Assembly: GCA_007118895.1 (NCBI GenBank)
Contig: SKQS01000051.1
Span: forward strand, 1-36,095
Source: Wenzhouxiangella sp.
GTDB lineage: Bacteria > Pseudomonadota > Gammaproteobacteria > Xanthomonadales > Wenzhouxiangellaceae
Reading direction: 5' to 3'
DNA length: 36,095 bases
Position numbers and translations under genes: made by a program. The notes under the pieces were generated by a model. The model was given only the letters and a program-made list of their open reading frames with translations. It had not been told where the DNA came from and made no database searches. Numbering within the stretch: the stretch's first letter is position 1; every line of letters begins with the position of its first letter. Shown here piece by piece: positions 16,837 to 25,387 of the stretch.

Positions 16837-17781
16837 ATGAACAAGCAGTTGGCCATTGTCTTTCCGGGCCAGGGTTCGCAAGGTGTGGGCATGCTGGCCG
16901 CGCTGGCCGAGCGTCATCCGGTCGTTGCCGAGACCTTCATCGAAGCCGGCGAGGCGCTGGACATGGATCTGTGGCGCCTGATCAACCAGGGTCCGGCCGA
17001 AGAGCTTGACCGCACCGAGCTGACCCAGCCGGCAATGCTGGCCGCAGGCATCGCCGGGTGGCGAGTCTGGCGGCTGCTCGACGGGCCGACCCCGGATGTC
17101 ATGGCCGGGCACAGCCTGGGAGAGTACAGCGCACTGGTTGCGGCCGGCGCGATGGATTTTGCCGATGCGATCAGGCTGGTCCATGAGCGCGGGCGCCTGA
17201 TGCAGGCTGCGGTTCCGGCCGGCGTCGGCGCCATGGCCGCCATTCTGGGGCTTGATGACGAGGTGGTCGAGGCGATCTGCCGCGAGGCCGCCGAGGGCCA
17301 GGTGGTTGCCCCGGCCAACTACAATTCGCCGGGCCAGCTGGTCATTGCCGGACATGCCGAGGCCGTGGAGCGAGCCATGCACCGCTGTCGTGAAGCCGGT
17401 GCCCGGCGAGCGGTGGTACTGCCGGTCAGTGTCCCCTCGCATTGCGCGCTGATGGGGCAGGCAGCCGAGGCTTTTGGCGAGCGACTGGAGGCTACAGGCT
17501 TCCGTGCACCAGAGATTCCGGTGTTGCACAATGCCGATGTTGCCGCGCACGCAGAAGTTGATGTGCTGCGGCGGGTGCTGCAGAAGCAGCTTTGCTCGCC
17601 TGTGCAGTGGACGAGGACAATTCGTAAAATGCTTGACAAGGGTATCGATCAGTTTGTCGAGTGTGGTCCAGGGAAGGTGCTTTGCGGACTAGGTCGCCGA
17701 ATCAGCCGCCAGTCCAGCTGGCAGTCGATGGAGTCACCCGATGAACTGGAAGCCAGGATCAGCGAGTGGAGGGAGTCATGA
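16837..17781 (+). CDS. fabD: Malonyl-CoA:ACP transacylase FabD
   Basis: FabD loads malonyl groups from malonyl-CoA onto acyl carrier protein. The nucleophile Ser93 lies in GHSLGEYSALVAAG and the catalytic His202 in VPSHCALMGQ. The N-terminal FPGQGSQGVGML is the family signature. The protein is 314 residues. AGGGAG at 16821-16826 precedes ATG 16837. The stop overlaps the fabG start in ATGA, indicating coupled translation. Confidence 0.98.
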   Translation: MNKQLAIVFPGQGSQGVGMLAALAERHPVVAETFIEAGEALDMDLWRLINQGPAEELDRTELTQPAMLAAGIAGWRVWRLLDGPTPDVMAGHSLGEYSALVAAGAMDFADAIRLVHERGRLMQAAVPAGVGAMAAILGLDDEVVEAICREAAEGQVVAPANYNSPGQLVIAGHAEAVERAMHRCREAGARRAVVLPVSVPSHCALMGQAAEAFGERLEATGFRAPEIPVLHNADVAAHAEVDVLRRVLQKQLCSPVQWTRTIRKMLDKGIDQFVECGPGKVLCGLGRRISRQSSWQSMESPDELEARISEWRES

Positions 17782-18536
17782 CAGACAGCCAAGCCGGGAC
17801 CCTTTTGGGTCTGGATGGCCAGGTGGCGCTGGTTACCGGCGCCAGTCGAGGCATCGGTCAGTCCATTGCCTGCCTGTTGCGCGACCTCGGTGCCAAGGTC
17901 TACGGTACCGCCACCAGCCAGGCCGGAGCCGATGCGATAGCCGGTGAGCTGGGCGACGGCCGCGGCCTGGTCCTGGACGTCACTGACGATGAGCAGCTGA
18001 ACAACGTGATTGCGACCGTCAACGCGCACGCAGGCGCCCCAACGGTGCTGGTCAATAACGCCGCGATTACCCGCGACCAGCTGCTGATGCGCCTGAAGGA
18101 CGAGGACTGGGATGCGGTAATGGATACCAATCTGCGCGGAGTGATGCGGATGACCCGTGCCTGTCTGCGCGGCATGCTCAAGGCGCGCCAGGGCCGGATC
18201 ATCGGCATTTCCTCGGTGGTGGGCTACAGCGGAAACCCCGGTCAGACCAATTACGCCGCGGCCAAGGCCGGACTGGCTGGCTTTTCCCGCGCCCTGGCGC
18301 TGGAGGTCGGCGCCCGCGGTATCACCGTCAATGTCGTCGCGCCCGGGTTCATCGACACCGACATGACCCGGGCGCTCGATGAGGCGCAGCGCGACCGGCT
18401 GATTGGCGGAATCGCACTCGGCAGGCTCGGAAAACCTGCCGACGTGGCCGCTGCAGTCGCTTTTCTTGCCTCGCCGGCCGGGGCTTATATCAGCGGCCAG
18501 ACCATCCATGTCAATGGTGGTATGTATTTGACTTGA
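17778..18536 (+). CDS. fabG: 3-oxoacyl-ACP reductase FabG
   Basis: An NADPH-dependent short-chain dehydrogenase that carries out the first reduction of each fatty-acid elongation cycle. The cofactor loop is TGASRGIGQS at residues 20-29 and the NNA motif is near 93-95. The catalytic residues are Ser146, Tyr159 and Lys163 in SSVVGYSGNPGQTNYAAAK. ATG 17778 is chosen over the in-frame GTG 17766 because GGAGG/GGGAG just upstream is a good ribosome site and the ATGA overlap with fabD is typical. 252 residues, ending in the family VNGGMYLT. Confidence 0.97.
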   Translation: MTDSQAGTLLGLDGQVALVTGASRGIGQSIACLLRDLGAKVYGTATSQAGADAIAGELGDGRGLVLDVTDDEQLNNVIATVNAHAGAPTVLVNNAAITRDQLLMRLKDEDWDAVMDTNLRGVMRMTRACLRGMLKARQGRIIGISSVVGYSGNPGQTNYAAAKAGLAGFSRALALEVGARGITVNVVAPGFIDTDMTRALDEAQRDRLIGGIALGRLGKPADVAAAVAFLASPAGAYISGQTIHVNGGMYLT

Positions 18537-18614
18537 ATAGGCTTTTAAACTTGAACCGGGTCTGCTTTCAGCCTTCTCCCATGGCGCGCCCCGTGCAAGC
18601 CAGGCTGGCGAAGC

Positions 18615-18645
18615 GGAGCGTTGTTCACTACAATGAGCGCGCTCC
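18615..18645. promoter_or_regulatory. Candidate acpP promoter with flanking inverted repeat
   Basis: In the 152-bp fabG-acpP spacer, a -10-like TACAAT lies at 18629-18634. It is bracketed by inverted repeat arms GGAGCG 18615-18620 and CGCTCC 18640-18645. The -35 region is weak. An acpP-specific promoter would fit the high demand for ACP; the arms could be an operator. This is inference from sequence only. Confidence 0.4.
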
Positions 18646-18688
18646 AAGGTAGCCCCATTCCCATGGAAACCCATAGAGGACAATAATC

Positions 18689-18928
18689 ATGAGCAGTATT
18701 GAAGATCGGGTCAAGAAAATCGTGGTAGAGCAGCTTGGCGTGAAGGAGGAAGAGGTGACTCCCAGCGCATCCTTCGTCGATGATCTCGGCGCAGATTCGC
18801 TGGATACCGTAGAGCTGGTGATGGCGCTGGAAGAGGAATTCGAGTGCGAGATTCCTGACGAGGAGGCCGAGAAGATCACCAGCGTTCAGCAGGCCATCGA
18901 CTACATCAAGAGCAACGTCGACAACTGA
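18689..18928 (+). CDS. acpP: Acyl carrier protein
   Basis: The small acidic carrier of growing acyl chains in fatty-acid synthesis. The phosphopantetheine attachment serine is in the DSL motif of [17 protein letters not shown], near residue 37. The length of 79 residues and the strongly acidic composition are typical. AGAGGA at 18675-18680 gives an excellent ribosome site 8 nt before ATG. It stands apart from fabG by about 150 bp, unlike the tight spacing elsewhere in the operon, which suggests separate expression control. Confidence 0.98.
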   Translation: MSSIEDRVKKIVVEQLGVKEEEVTPSASFVDDLGADSLDTVELVMALEEEFECEIPDEEAEKITSVQQAIDYIKSNVDN

Positions 18929-18991
18929 TGTCACTGGCCTCAATGCAGACATCCAGCCACTGTCGCGCGGTCAGCCTGGAGGGCCGGGCTG

Positions 18992-20239
18992 ATGCGCGGT
19001 GAGCGTCGTGTTGTCGTTACCGGTCTGGGCTGTATTTCCCCGGTCGGTAACGATATCGCCACGGCCTGGCGCAATGTCTGCGAGGGGGTCAGCGGTATCG
19101 GTCCATTGACGTCGTTTGATACCAGCAGTTTCAACTGCCGGATTGCCGGCGAGATTCGCGATTTCGACGTCACCGAGTACCTGTCGCCCAAGGAGGCCAG
19201 GAAGTCCGACACCTTCATCCACTACGGAATGGCCGCGGCCGTGCAGGCCATTGCCGAGGCCGGGCTGGACCAGCTGGCGGATGAATCGGAGCGGATCGGC
19301 CTGGCCATCGGTGCCGGTATCGGCGGTATCGCCACCATCGAGCAGACCTATCAGGCCTTTATCGATGGTGGGCCGCGCAAGATCTCGCCGTTCTTCGTGC
19401 CCGGCGTGATCATCAACATGATTGCCGGCAACCTGTCGATTCGGTATGGCTTGAAGGGCCCCAACATCTCGATCGTGACGGCTTGCACCACGGCCACCCA
19501 CAATATTGGCGAGGCGGGAAGGCTGATTGCCTACGGCGATGCCGACGTGATGGTGGCCGGCGGTGCCGAGTATGGCACGACGCCTACCGCGTTCGGCGGC
19601 TTCACCTCGGCCCGGGCGCTGTCGACCCGCAATGACGAGCCCGAGCGGGCCAGCCGTCCCTGGGACGTTGATCGTGACGGCTTCGTGCTCAGCAACGGTG
19701 CCGGCATCGTCGTGCTCGAAGAGCTTGAGCATGCGCGGCGGCGGGGCGCGACGATCTATGCCGAGCTGGCCGGGTATGGCATGAGCGGCGATGCCCATCA
19801 CATGACCTCGCCGCCGCCGGGCGGGGAGGGCGCTGCCCGCTGCATGAAGGCGGCTGTGCTCGATGCCGGTCTGTCGCCGGACGCCGTCGATTACGTCAAT
19901 GCCCACGGCACGTCCACGCCATTGGGTGATCGGGCCGAGTGCGATGCGATCCGTGCCTGTTTCGGCGACCATGCAGGTGACATGATGATCAGCTCGACCA
20001 AGTCCATGACCGGTCACCTGCTGGGTGCAGCCGGTGGAATCGAGGCGATCTTCACCATCCTCGCGCTGCATCACGGCGTGATTCCGCCGACTATCAACCT
20101 CGACAACCCCGATCCGGAGTGTGCCGACCTCGACCTGGTGCCCCACCAGGCCCGCGACAAGCGGATCGAGGTTGCCTTGAGCAACTCCTTCGGATTCGGC
20201 GGCACCAACGGCTCGCTGCTGCTGCGTCGTCCGGGCTGA
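18992..20239 (+). CDS. fabF: 3-oxoacyl-ACP synthase II FabF
   Basis: The condensing enzyme that elongates acyl-ACP with malonyl-ACP. The catalytic residues are Cys165 in IVTACTTATHNIG, His305 in VNAHGTSTPLGD and His342 in KSMTGHLLGAAGG. The length of 415 residues and the C-terminal NSFGFGGTNGSLLLRR fit FabF. GGAGGG at 18978-18983 precedes ATG 18992. It follows acpP by 63 bp. Confidence 0.97.
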   Translation: MRGERRVVVTGLGCISPVGNDIATAWRNVCEGVSGIGPLTSFDTSSFNCRIAGEIRDFDVTEYLSPKEARKSDTFIHYGMAAAVQAIAEAGLDQLADESERIGLAIGAGIGGIATIEQTYQAFIDGGPRKISPFFVPGVIINMIAGNLSIRYGLKGPNISIVTACTTATHNIGEAGRLIAYGDADVMVAGGAEYGTTPTAFGGFTSARALSTRNDEPERASRPWDVDRDGFVLSNGAGIVVLEELEHARRRGATIYAELAGYGMSGDAHHMTSPPPGGEGAARCMKAAVLDAGLSPDAVDYVNAHGTSTPLGDRAECDAIRACFGDHAGDMMISSTKSMTGHLLGAAGGIEAIFTILALHHGVIPPTINLDNPDPECADLDLVPHQARDKRIEVALSNSFGFGGTNGSLLLRRPG

Positions 20240-20263
20240 ACGCTGCCAGGCTGTCCTGCCGGC

Positions 20264-21604
20264 GTGAAGCGCGATCAGCCAGGCGAGATCAGTGTTCGGC
20301 GACTTGAGCGCCGGCCCGATCTGGTCGAAATCCATCGTCACTGGCCCGAAGCCTGGCCCTACCTGCTGGGCAGTACTGCCAGCGGAAGAGGTCTGGCGCG
20401 CTGGTCGCTGCTGCTGCATGCCACCGGCGAGCCTGTGTCCTTTCCGCCTGGACCGCCAGGAATTCCGGGTTTTTTCGACTTTCTGCGTACGACGAGCGAG
20501 GCATCGTTGAGGGAGCCCCTATCGGACCTGCCATTCTGCGGTGGCTGGTTTGTCTATCTGGGCTACGAGCTGGCAGCCGAGATTGAGCCGGGCCTGAGCT
20601 TGCCGACAGCAACTGACGGGCTGCCGATTGCGCTTGCCCATCGCTGCCCGGCGGCCTTGCTGGTCGACCATGTCAAGGGGGATAGCTGGCTGGTTGGCGA
20701 AGCAGGGCTCGATCTCGATCGACTCGCCGACATGCTGGCCGCGGCCCAGCCTGAGCCCGCGGAGCCACTGCCGCCGCTGCATATCGAGGCCGACGCCGGT
20801 GAGCGTTTCATCGACGGCGTGGACCGGATACGCGAATACATCCTGGCCGGCGATGTATTCCAGGTCAATCTTTCACGCGGCTGGCGGGCCAATGCAGACC
20901 AGCCAATCGATCCGGTCAGCGTGTTTTGCAGCCTTGCGGAAAGTAACCCGGCGCCGTTTGCCGGGCTGGCCCGGTTGCCGGGCGGAACGGTGATCAGTTC
21001 TTCGCCCGAGCGCCTGGTCGAGGTGCGCGGGCGAGCGGTACAGACCCGGCCGATTGCCGGTACCCGTCCGCGCGGCAGGTCGGCTGACGATGATGCCTGC
21101 TTGAGCCGCGAGCTGGTCGCCCACCCCAAGGAGCGCGCCGAGCACATCATGCTGATCGACCTGGAGCGCAACGACCTCGGCCGGGTGTGCCACCCCGGCT
21201 CGGTGGAGGTCGACGAGCTGATGGTGATCGAAAGCTATGCCCATGTCCATCACATCGTTTCCAACGTCCGCGGTCGGCTGCGCGACGGCGTCGGTGCATC
21301 GGAAGTCATTGCCGCAGTGTTTCCCGGCGGAACCATCACCGGTTGCCCAAAGTTTCGCTGCATGCAGATCATTGCCGAGCTGGAGGGTGTCGGGCGCGGC
21401 TTTTACACCGGCGCGATGGGCTATCTCGGCAACGACGGATCGCTCGATCTGAATATTCTCATTCGCAGCATGTGCGTGAGCGATGACCGGATCAGCTTTC
21501 GCACCGGCGCCGGCATTGTTGCCGATTCCGATCCGCATGCCGAGCTGGCCGAAACCGAGGACAAGGCGCGCGGGCTGCTCACGGCGCTGGGGGGCGGGCC
21601 ATGA
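20264..21604 (+). CDS. pabB: Aminodeoxychorismate synthase component I (PabB)
   Basis: A chorismate-binding enzyme that with a PabA-type glutaminase makes 4-amino-4-deoxychorismate for folate. The N-terminal half is the usual beta-sandwich (FCGGWFVYLGYELAAEIE). The catalytic half has DVFQVNLSR, SSSPERLVE, MLIDLERNDLGRVC and FPGGTITGCPKFRCMQII. The motif at residues 263-267 is PIAGT, with Ala265 where E. coli PabB has the nucleophilic Lys of PIKGT; TrpE enzymes carry PIAGT. Context (directly coupled to pabC by ATGA) argues for PabB rather than TrpE. The GTG start at 20264 has no strong ribosome site. No pabA is in the window. Confidence 0.88.
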   Translation: MKRDQPGEISVRRLERRPDLVEIHRHWPEAWPYLLGSTASGRGLARWSLLLHATGEPVSFPPGPPGIPGFFDFLRTTSEASLREPLSDLPFCGGWFVYLGYELAAEIEPGLSLPTATDGLPIALAHRCPAALLVDHVKGDSWLVGEAGLDLDRLADMLAAAQPEPAEPLPPLHIEADAGERFIDGVDRIREYILAGDVFQVNLSRGWRANADQPIDPVSVFCSLAESNPAPFAGLARLPGGTVISSSPERLVEVRGRAVQTRPIAGTRPRGRSADDDACLSRELVAHPKERAEHIMLIDLERNDLGRVCHPGSVEVDELMVIESYAHVHHIVSNVRGRLRDGVGASEVIAAVFPGGTITGCPKFRCMQIIAELEGVGRGFYTGAMGYLGNDGSLDLNILIRSMCVSDDRISFRTGAGIVADSDPHAELAETEDKARGLLTALGGGP

Positions 21605-22434
21605 TCCTGATCGACGGTCAGCCGATCGATCAGCTGCCGGCCGATGAACGGGCGCTGCTGTACGGCGAGTCGCTGTTCGAGACCGTGCTGTTTGCCGGGC
21701 AGCGGGCGCCCTTGTGGCGCCGGCATTGCCAGCGACTCAAACTGGGATGCCGCCAGCTGGGCTGGCCGGCTCCGGACACTGATCGGCTGCTTGCCCACTG
21801 TCATCGGCTGATCGGTGAAGAAGACTGTGACTCTCAAAATGACGATAGGCCGGTGGTCATCCGGATTGCCCTGACCGGCGGCAGCGGCGGCCAGGGCTAT
21901 TTTCCGCCGCCAACCCGGCGCTGTCGCCAGGTGTTGATTCGCCGTCCATGGCCCCCGACGATCATCGAGCAGCGTCGTCACGGATTACGCCTGGCGACCA
22001 GCCCCGTGCCACTGGCCACCGGCTCGGCATTTGCCGGTCTCAAGCATGGCAATCGCCTTGAGCAGACCATGGCCGCAGCGCTGTGCCGCCAGGCCGGCCT
22101 GGACGAGGCAGTAATGCTGTCGGCTGACGGATTCGTCGTCGAGGCGATTTCGGCCAATCTGGTCGCGGTTATCGACGGCCGGGTCGTGACACCGGATACC
22201 GACGCCTGCGGCGTCGACGGCGTCGGCCTGGGCTGGCTAAGCGATGCGTGCGACGAGCCGGTTGATCGAGTGCGGCTGAAACCGCCAGCACTGGCAGGAG
22301 CAGAGGAGCTGGTGGTCGTCAACTCGGTTGCCGGTGTCAGACCGGTTGTCGAGCTGGATGGTCGCCGGATGGCCATTGGCAGGCGCTGCCGTGACTGGCA
22401 GTCGCTATGGCAGAATAGCTTGCGCGCGCCATGA
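21601..22434 (+). CDS. pabC: Aminodeoxychorismate lyase PabC
   Basis: A PLP enzyme of the branched-chain aminotransferase fold that removes pyruvate from aminodeoxychorismate to give 4-aminobenzoate. The PLP-binding Lys148 is in FAGLKHGNRLEQTMAA, matching the family. The length is 277 residues. The start overlaps the pabB stop (ATGA) and the stop overlaps mltG (ATGA), so it is embedded in a coupled string. Having pabB directly upstream puts both halves of the pathway side by side. Confidence 0.93.
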   Translation: MILIDGQPIDQLPADERALLYGESLFETVLFAGQRAPLWRRHCQRLKLGCRQLGWPAPDTDRLLAHCHRLIGEEDCDSQNDDRPVVIRIALTGGSGGQGYFPPPTRRCRQVLIRRPWPPTIIEQRRHGLRLATSPVPLATGSAFAGLKHGNRLEQTMAAALCRQAGLDEAVMLSADGFVVEAISANLVAVIDGRVVTPDTDACGVDGVGLGWLSDACDEPVDRVRLKPPALAGAEELVVVNSVAGVRPVVELDGRRMAIGRRCRDWQSLWQNSLRAP

Positions 22435-23441
22435 AACGACTTCTTCTTGCCATTGCCTTTCTGATCGCCATCCCGGTACTGGCCGGGTTGTGGCTGTGGC
22501 AGGACTTCGAGCGCTTCCTGGACCGGCCGGTCAATCCCGGCGGGCCGGTACAGCTTTGGGTGAGTCCGGGCATGGGGCACGGTGCGCTGGGCCGGGAGCT
22601 GAGTCGGCTGGGACTGCTGCAACCGGACTGGCGCTGGCGCCTGAGTGGAAGGATTCTCGAGCCTGCACTGCGCTCGGGCGAATATCGCATCGAGACCGGC
22701 ACTTCCATTCGCCGCCTGCTCGCTAAAATCGAACGCGGCGATGTGGTTCGCCATCGCCTGACTATCGTCGAGGGCTGGACCTTTGCCGAGCTCAGGCACG
22801 CATTGACGCGCGATTCACGGCTGGGAGGAGAGTTGCCCCGAGACGATCGCGAGTTGATGAATCTGCTCGATTGTCATGAGTGTCTTCCCGAGGGCTGGTT
22901 CCTGCCCGAGACGTATTTCTTCGTTCGTCAGGATGGTGCTCTCGACCTGCTCAGGCGCGCCCATCAGGCCATGCAGGAGGTGCTTGATAAGGCCTGGCAG
23001 CAGCGCGATCCGGAATTGCCACTGGACACGCCCTATGAGCTGCTGATCCTCGCCTCCATCATTGAACGAGAGACCGGACAGGCCGCCGAGCGCGACCGGG
23101 TTGCCGGAGTCTTCGTTCGGCGCCTGAACATTGGCATGCGCCTGCAGACCGATCCAACCGTGATCTACGGCCTGGACGAGTCGTTTGACGGGCGCCTGCG
23201 GCGGGTCCATCTGCGCACCGACCATCCGTGGAATACCTATACCCGGCACGGTCTGCCGCTGACGCCAATCGCGCTGCCCGGACGCGCCTCCATCGAAGCC
23301 GCCGCCCGCCCGGCAGACGGCACTGAGCTGTACTTTGTCTCACGTGGTGATGGCAGCCACCATTTCTCCGATACCCTGGCCGAGCACAACGCGGCGGTCA
23401 ATCGCTATATCCGCGGCCGGGGGCAGGGGGGCGGCCAGTGA
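22431..23441 (+). CDS. mltG: Endolytic murein transglycosylase MltG
   Basis: An inner-membrane lytic transglycosylase that cuts nascent peptidoglycan strands and is thought to set glycan length. Residues 4-23 form a single membrane anchor (LLLAIAFLIAIPVLAGLWLW), with the catalytic domain in the periplasm. The catalytic Glu212 is in LASIIERETGQ, followed by the family RLQTDPTVIYGL. The region with HPWNTYTRHGLPLTPIALPG is also diagnostic. 336 residues. It overlaps pabC and tmk by 4 nt each. Confidence 0.96.
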   Translation: MKRLLLAIAFLIAIPVLAGLWLWQDFERFLDRPVNPGGPVQLWVSPGMGHGALGRELSRLGLLQPDWRWRLSGRILEPALRSGEYRIETGTSIRRLLAKIERGDVVRHRLTIVEGWTFAELRHALTRDSRLGGELPRDDRELMNLLDCHECLPEGWFLPETYFFVRQDGALDLLRRAHQAMQEVLDKAWQQRDPELPLDTPYELLILASIIERETGQAAERDRVAGVFVRRLNIGMRLQTDPTVIYGLDESFDGRLRRVHLRTDHPWNTYTRHGLPLTPIALPGRASIEAAARPADGTELYFVSRGDGSHHFSDTLAEHNAAVNRYIRGRGQGGGQ

Positions 23442-24073
23442 GCGCTCTCCAGCGTGGACGCTTCATTACCCTGGAAGGCGGCGAGGGCGCCGGCAAGACC
23501 ACCGCCATGCAGGTGGTGATCGATTGGCTGGAGCAGGACGGCCGCACGGTGGTTCGTTCTCGCGAGCCGGGCGGCACTCGGGCTGCCGAGCGCATCCGCG
23601 AAGTACTGCTTGACCCATCCACCGGCGAGCTTGATCCCTTGAGCGAGCTGTTGTTGATGTTCGCCGCACGGGTCGAGAACCTGGTACACGTCATTCGACC
23701 GACCCTGGCCAAGGGACAGGACGTGGTCTGCGACCGCTTTACCGATGCCAGTGCCGCCTATCAGGGCGGCGGGCGCGAGCTGGGGCCGGAGCCGATCCGG
23801 CGTCTGGCCGGTCTGGTTCATCCCGATCTGGCCCCCGACCTGACCCTGCTGCTGGACGTGCCGGTGGCCGTTGGCCTGGCCCGGATTCGCAATCGAACCA
23901 CCGGGCCTGATCGCATCGAGCAGGCACGCGAGGGCTTTCTGGAGCGAGTCCGCAAGGCTTATCTGGCCATGGCCGAGGCCGAGCCGGAAAGATTCTGTGT
24001 CATCGATGCCAGCCAGCCGCTGGACAAGGTCCGGGCCGACATCCAGCGTGCCCTGGACAGGCGGCTGAGATGA
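23438..24073 (+). CDS. tmk: Thymidylate kinase
   Basis: Phosphorylates dTMP to dTDP for DNA synthesis. The P-loop is GGEGAGKTT at residues 14-22, the substrate-binding DRFTDASAAYQGGGR follows, and the lid segment carries RTTGPDRIEQAREGF. 211 residues, normal length. It begins with GTG at 23438 in a GTGA overlap with the mltG stop, and a G-rich stretch just upstream can act as ribosome site. Its stop overlaps the holB start. Confidence 0.96.
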   Translation: MSALQRGRFITLEGGEGAGKTTAMQVVIDWLEQDGRTVVRSREPGGTRAAERIREVLLDPSTGELDPLSELLLMFAARVENLVHVIRPTLAKGQDVVCDRFTDASAAYQGGGRELGPEPIRRLAGLVHPDLAPDLTLLLDVPVAVGLARIRNRTTGPDRIEQAREGFLERVRKAYLAMAEAEPERFCVIDASQPLDKVRADIQRALDRRLR

Positions 24074-25026
24074 GCCTGCCACCCTGGATTTCGCCCTGTC
24101 AGGCCGAGCTGCTGCAGGCTTTTGCCGATCAGCGTCTGGGCCATGCCCCCCTGGTGCAGGGACCAGCGGGCGTCGGCAAGCGTCTGCTGGCCGGCTGGCT
24201 GGTCAAGCGCCTGCTGTGCCTGGACAGCGACGGTGTCGAGCCCTGCGGCTCCTGCCGCAGCTGCCAGTTGATCGAGGCCGGAACCCACCCGGACCTGTTC
24301 CAGGTCGGCCTGGAGGAAGAGCGCAGCCAGATTCTTGTCGATCAGATTCGGCGCCTGGCCGCCGGCTTGGTGCTGACCCCCGGCGTAGGCCAGTACCGGG
24401 TGGGTTTGATCGATGGCGCCGAGCTGATGAACCAGGCCGCCGCAAATGCTCTGTTGAAGACCCTGGAGGAACCCTCACCGGGTGTATGGCTGGTGCTGGT
24501 CTCGGACCAGCCAGCACTGCTGCCGGCCACCATCCGGTCGCGCTGCCAGGCCGTGGCGGTACGCCCGCCGGCCGAAGAAACCGCTCGCAAGTGGCTGGCC
24601 GAATGCTGTCCCGAGGCTTCGCCGGACGATATCGAGGCGGCGCTGGCGTTCACCGGGGGTGCGCCGCTGATGGCCCGGGACCTGATTGTCTCCGGTGAGC
24701 TGGCCCTGGGCGAGGAGGTGCTCGAGGTGTTGCTTGGCCAGCGCGATGCCGATGTTTCGGTGCTGGATACCGCTTCCCGCTGGGCCCAGGCACCGACCAT
24801 GGCATGGCGCTGGCTGGCGCACTGGACAGCGGCGATGATGCGGGCCGGCAGCGGAACCCGGCAGCGCGCCGGAAATCTCGAGTTGCCCACCGAGCTGCCG
24901 CCGCGACAACTGGCCAGACTGTGGGACAGCGCTCTTGAAGGCTGTCGGCTCAGCCAGGGCTCGATCAGGCAGGAATTGCTACTGGGTCGTTGGCTGCTAG
25001 AATGGCGCCAGATACAAGCCCGCTGA
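24070..25026 (+). CDS. holB: DNA polymerase III delta-prime subunit HolB
   Basis: The clamp-loader delta-prime subunit of DNA polymerase III. It has an AAA+ fold with a P-loop-like GPAGVGK at residues 31-37, a zinc module Cys50, Cys59, Cys62, Cys65 and the SRC motif in TIRSRCQAV. 318 residues fit HolB rather than the longer DnaX. It overlaps tmk by ATGA and is followed 22 bp later by pilZ, as in pseudomonads. Confidence 0.94.
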   Translation: MSLPPWISPCQAELLQAFADQRLGHAPLVQGPAGVGKRLLAGWLVKRLLCLDSDGVEPCGSCRSCQLIEAGTHPDLFQVGLEEERSQILVDQIRRLAAGLVLTPGVGQYRVGLIDGAELMNQAAANALLKTLEEPSPGVWLVLVSDQPALLPATIRSRCQAVAVRPPAEETARKWLAECCPEASPDDIEAALAFTGGAPLMARDLIVSGELALGEEVLEVLLGQRDADVSVLDTASRWAQAPTMAWRWLAHWTAAMMRAGSGTRQRAGNLELPTELPPRQLARLWDSALEGCRLSQGSIRQELLLGRWLLEWRQIQAR

Positions 25027-25048
25027 ACCTGTCAGGACCCTATCGACC

Positions 25049-25387
25049 ATGGCCCAGAAAGGCATTCTTTCCTACACCATCGACGACAAGCAGGAACTCT
25101 ATGCAGCCTACATGCCGTTCCTGACCCATGGCGGCCTGTTCGTGCCTACCAAGAAACGCTTCAAGCTCGGCGATGAGGTGCTGATCCTGCTCAGCCTGCT
25201 GGGCGAGGAGCGCATCGCCATTCCCGGCCGGGTGGCCTGGATCACACCGCCGGGCAGCCAGCACAGCATCAACAACGGTGTTGGCGTGCAGTTCAGCGAC
25301 AGTGCCGAGGGCAACCAGGCGCAAAACATGATCGTCTCGCTGCTGGCCGGCATGCTCGACGGGGACAAGCCCACCCACACCCTTTGA
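25049..25387 (+). CDS. pilZ: PilZ-domain type IV pilus protein
   Basis: A small single-domain PilZ protein required in many gammaproteobacteria for type IV pilus assembly, where it acts with PilB and FimX. Residues 5-105 match the fold: YAAYMPFLTHGGLFVPT, then FKLGDEVLILLSLL and IPGRVAWITPPGSQ with NGVGVQFSD. The c-di-GMP-binding RxxxR and D/NxSxxG motifs are absent, as in true PilZ. AGGA at 25034-25037 lies 11 nt before ATG 25049. The holB-pilZ order supports the assignment. Confidence 0.92.
   Translation: MAQKGILSYTIDDKQELYAAYMPFLTHGGLFVPTKKRFKLGDEVLILLSLLGEERIAIPGRVAWITPPGSQHSINNGVGVQFSDSAEGNQAQNMIVSLLAGMLDGDKPTHTL

Noticed and set aside
25049-25387. PilZ as a c-di-GMP receptor
   Set aside because: The RxxxR and D/NxSxxG residues needed for c-di-GMP binding are not present, as in pilus-assembly PilZ proteins.
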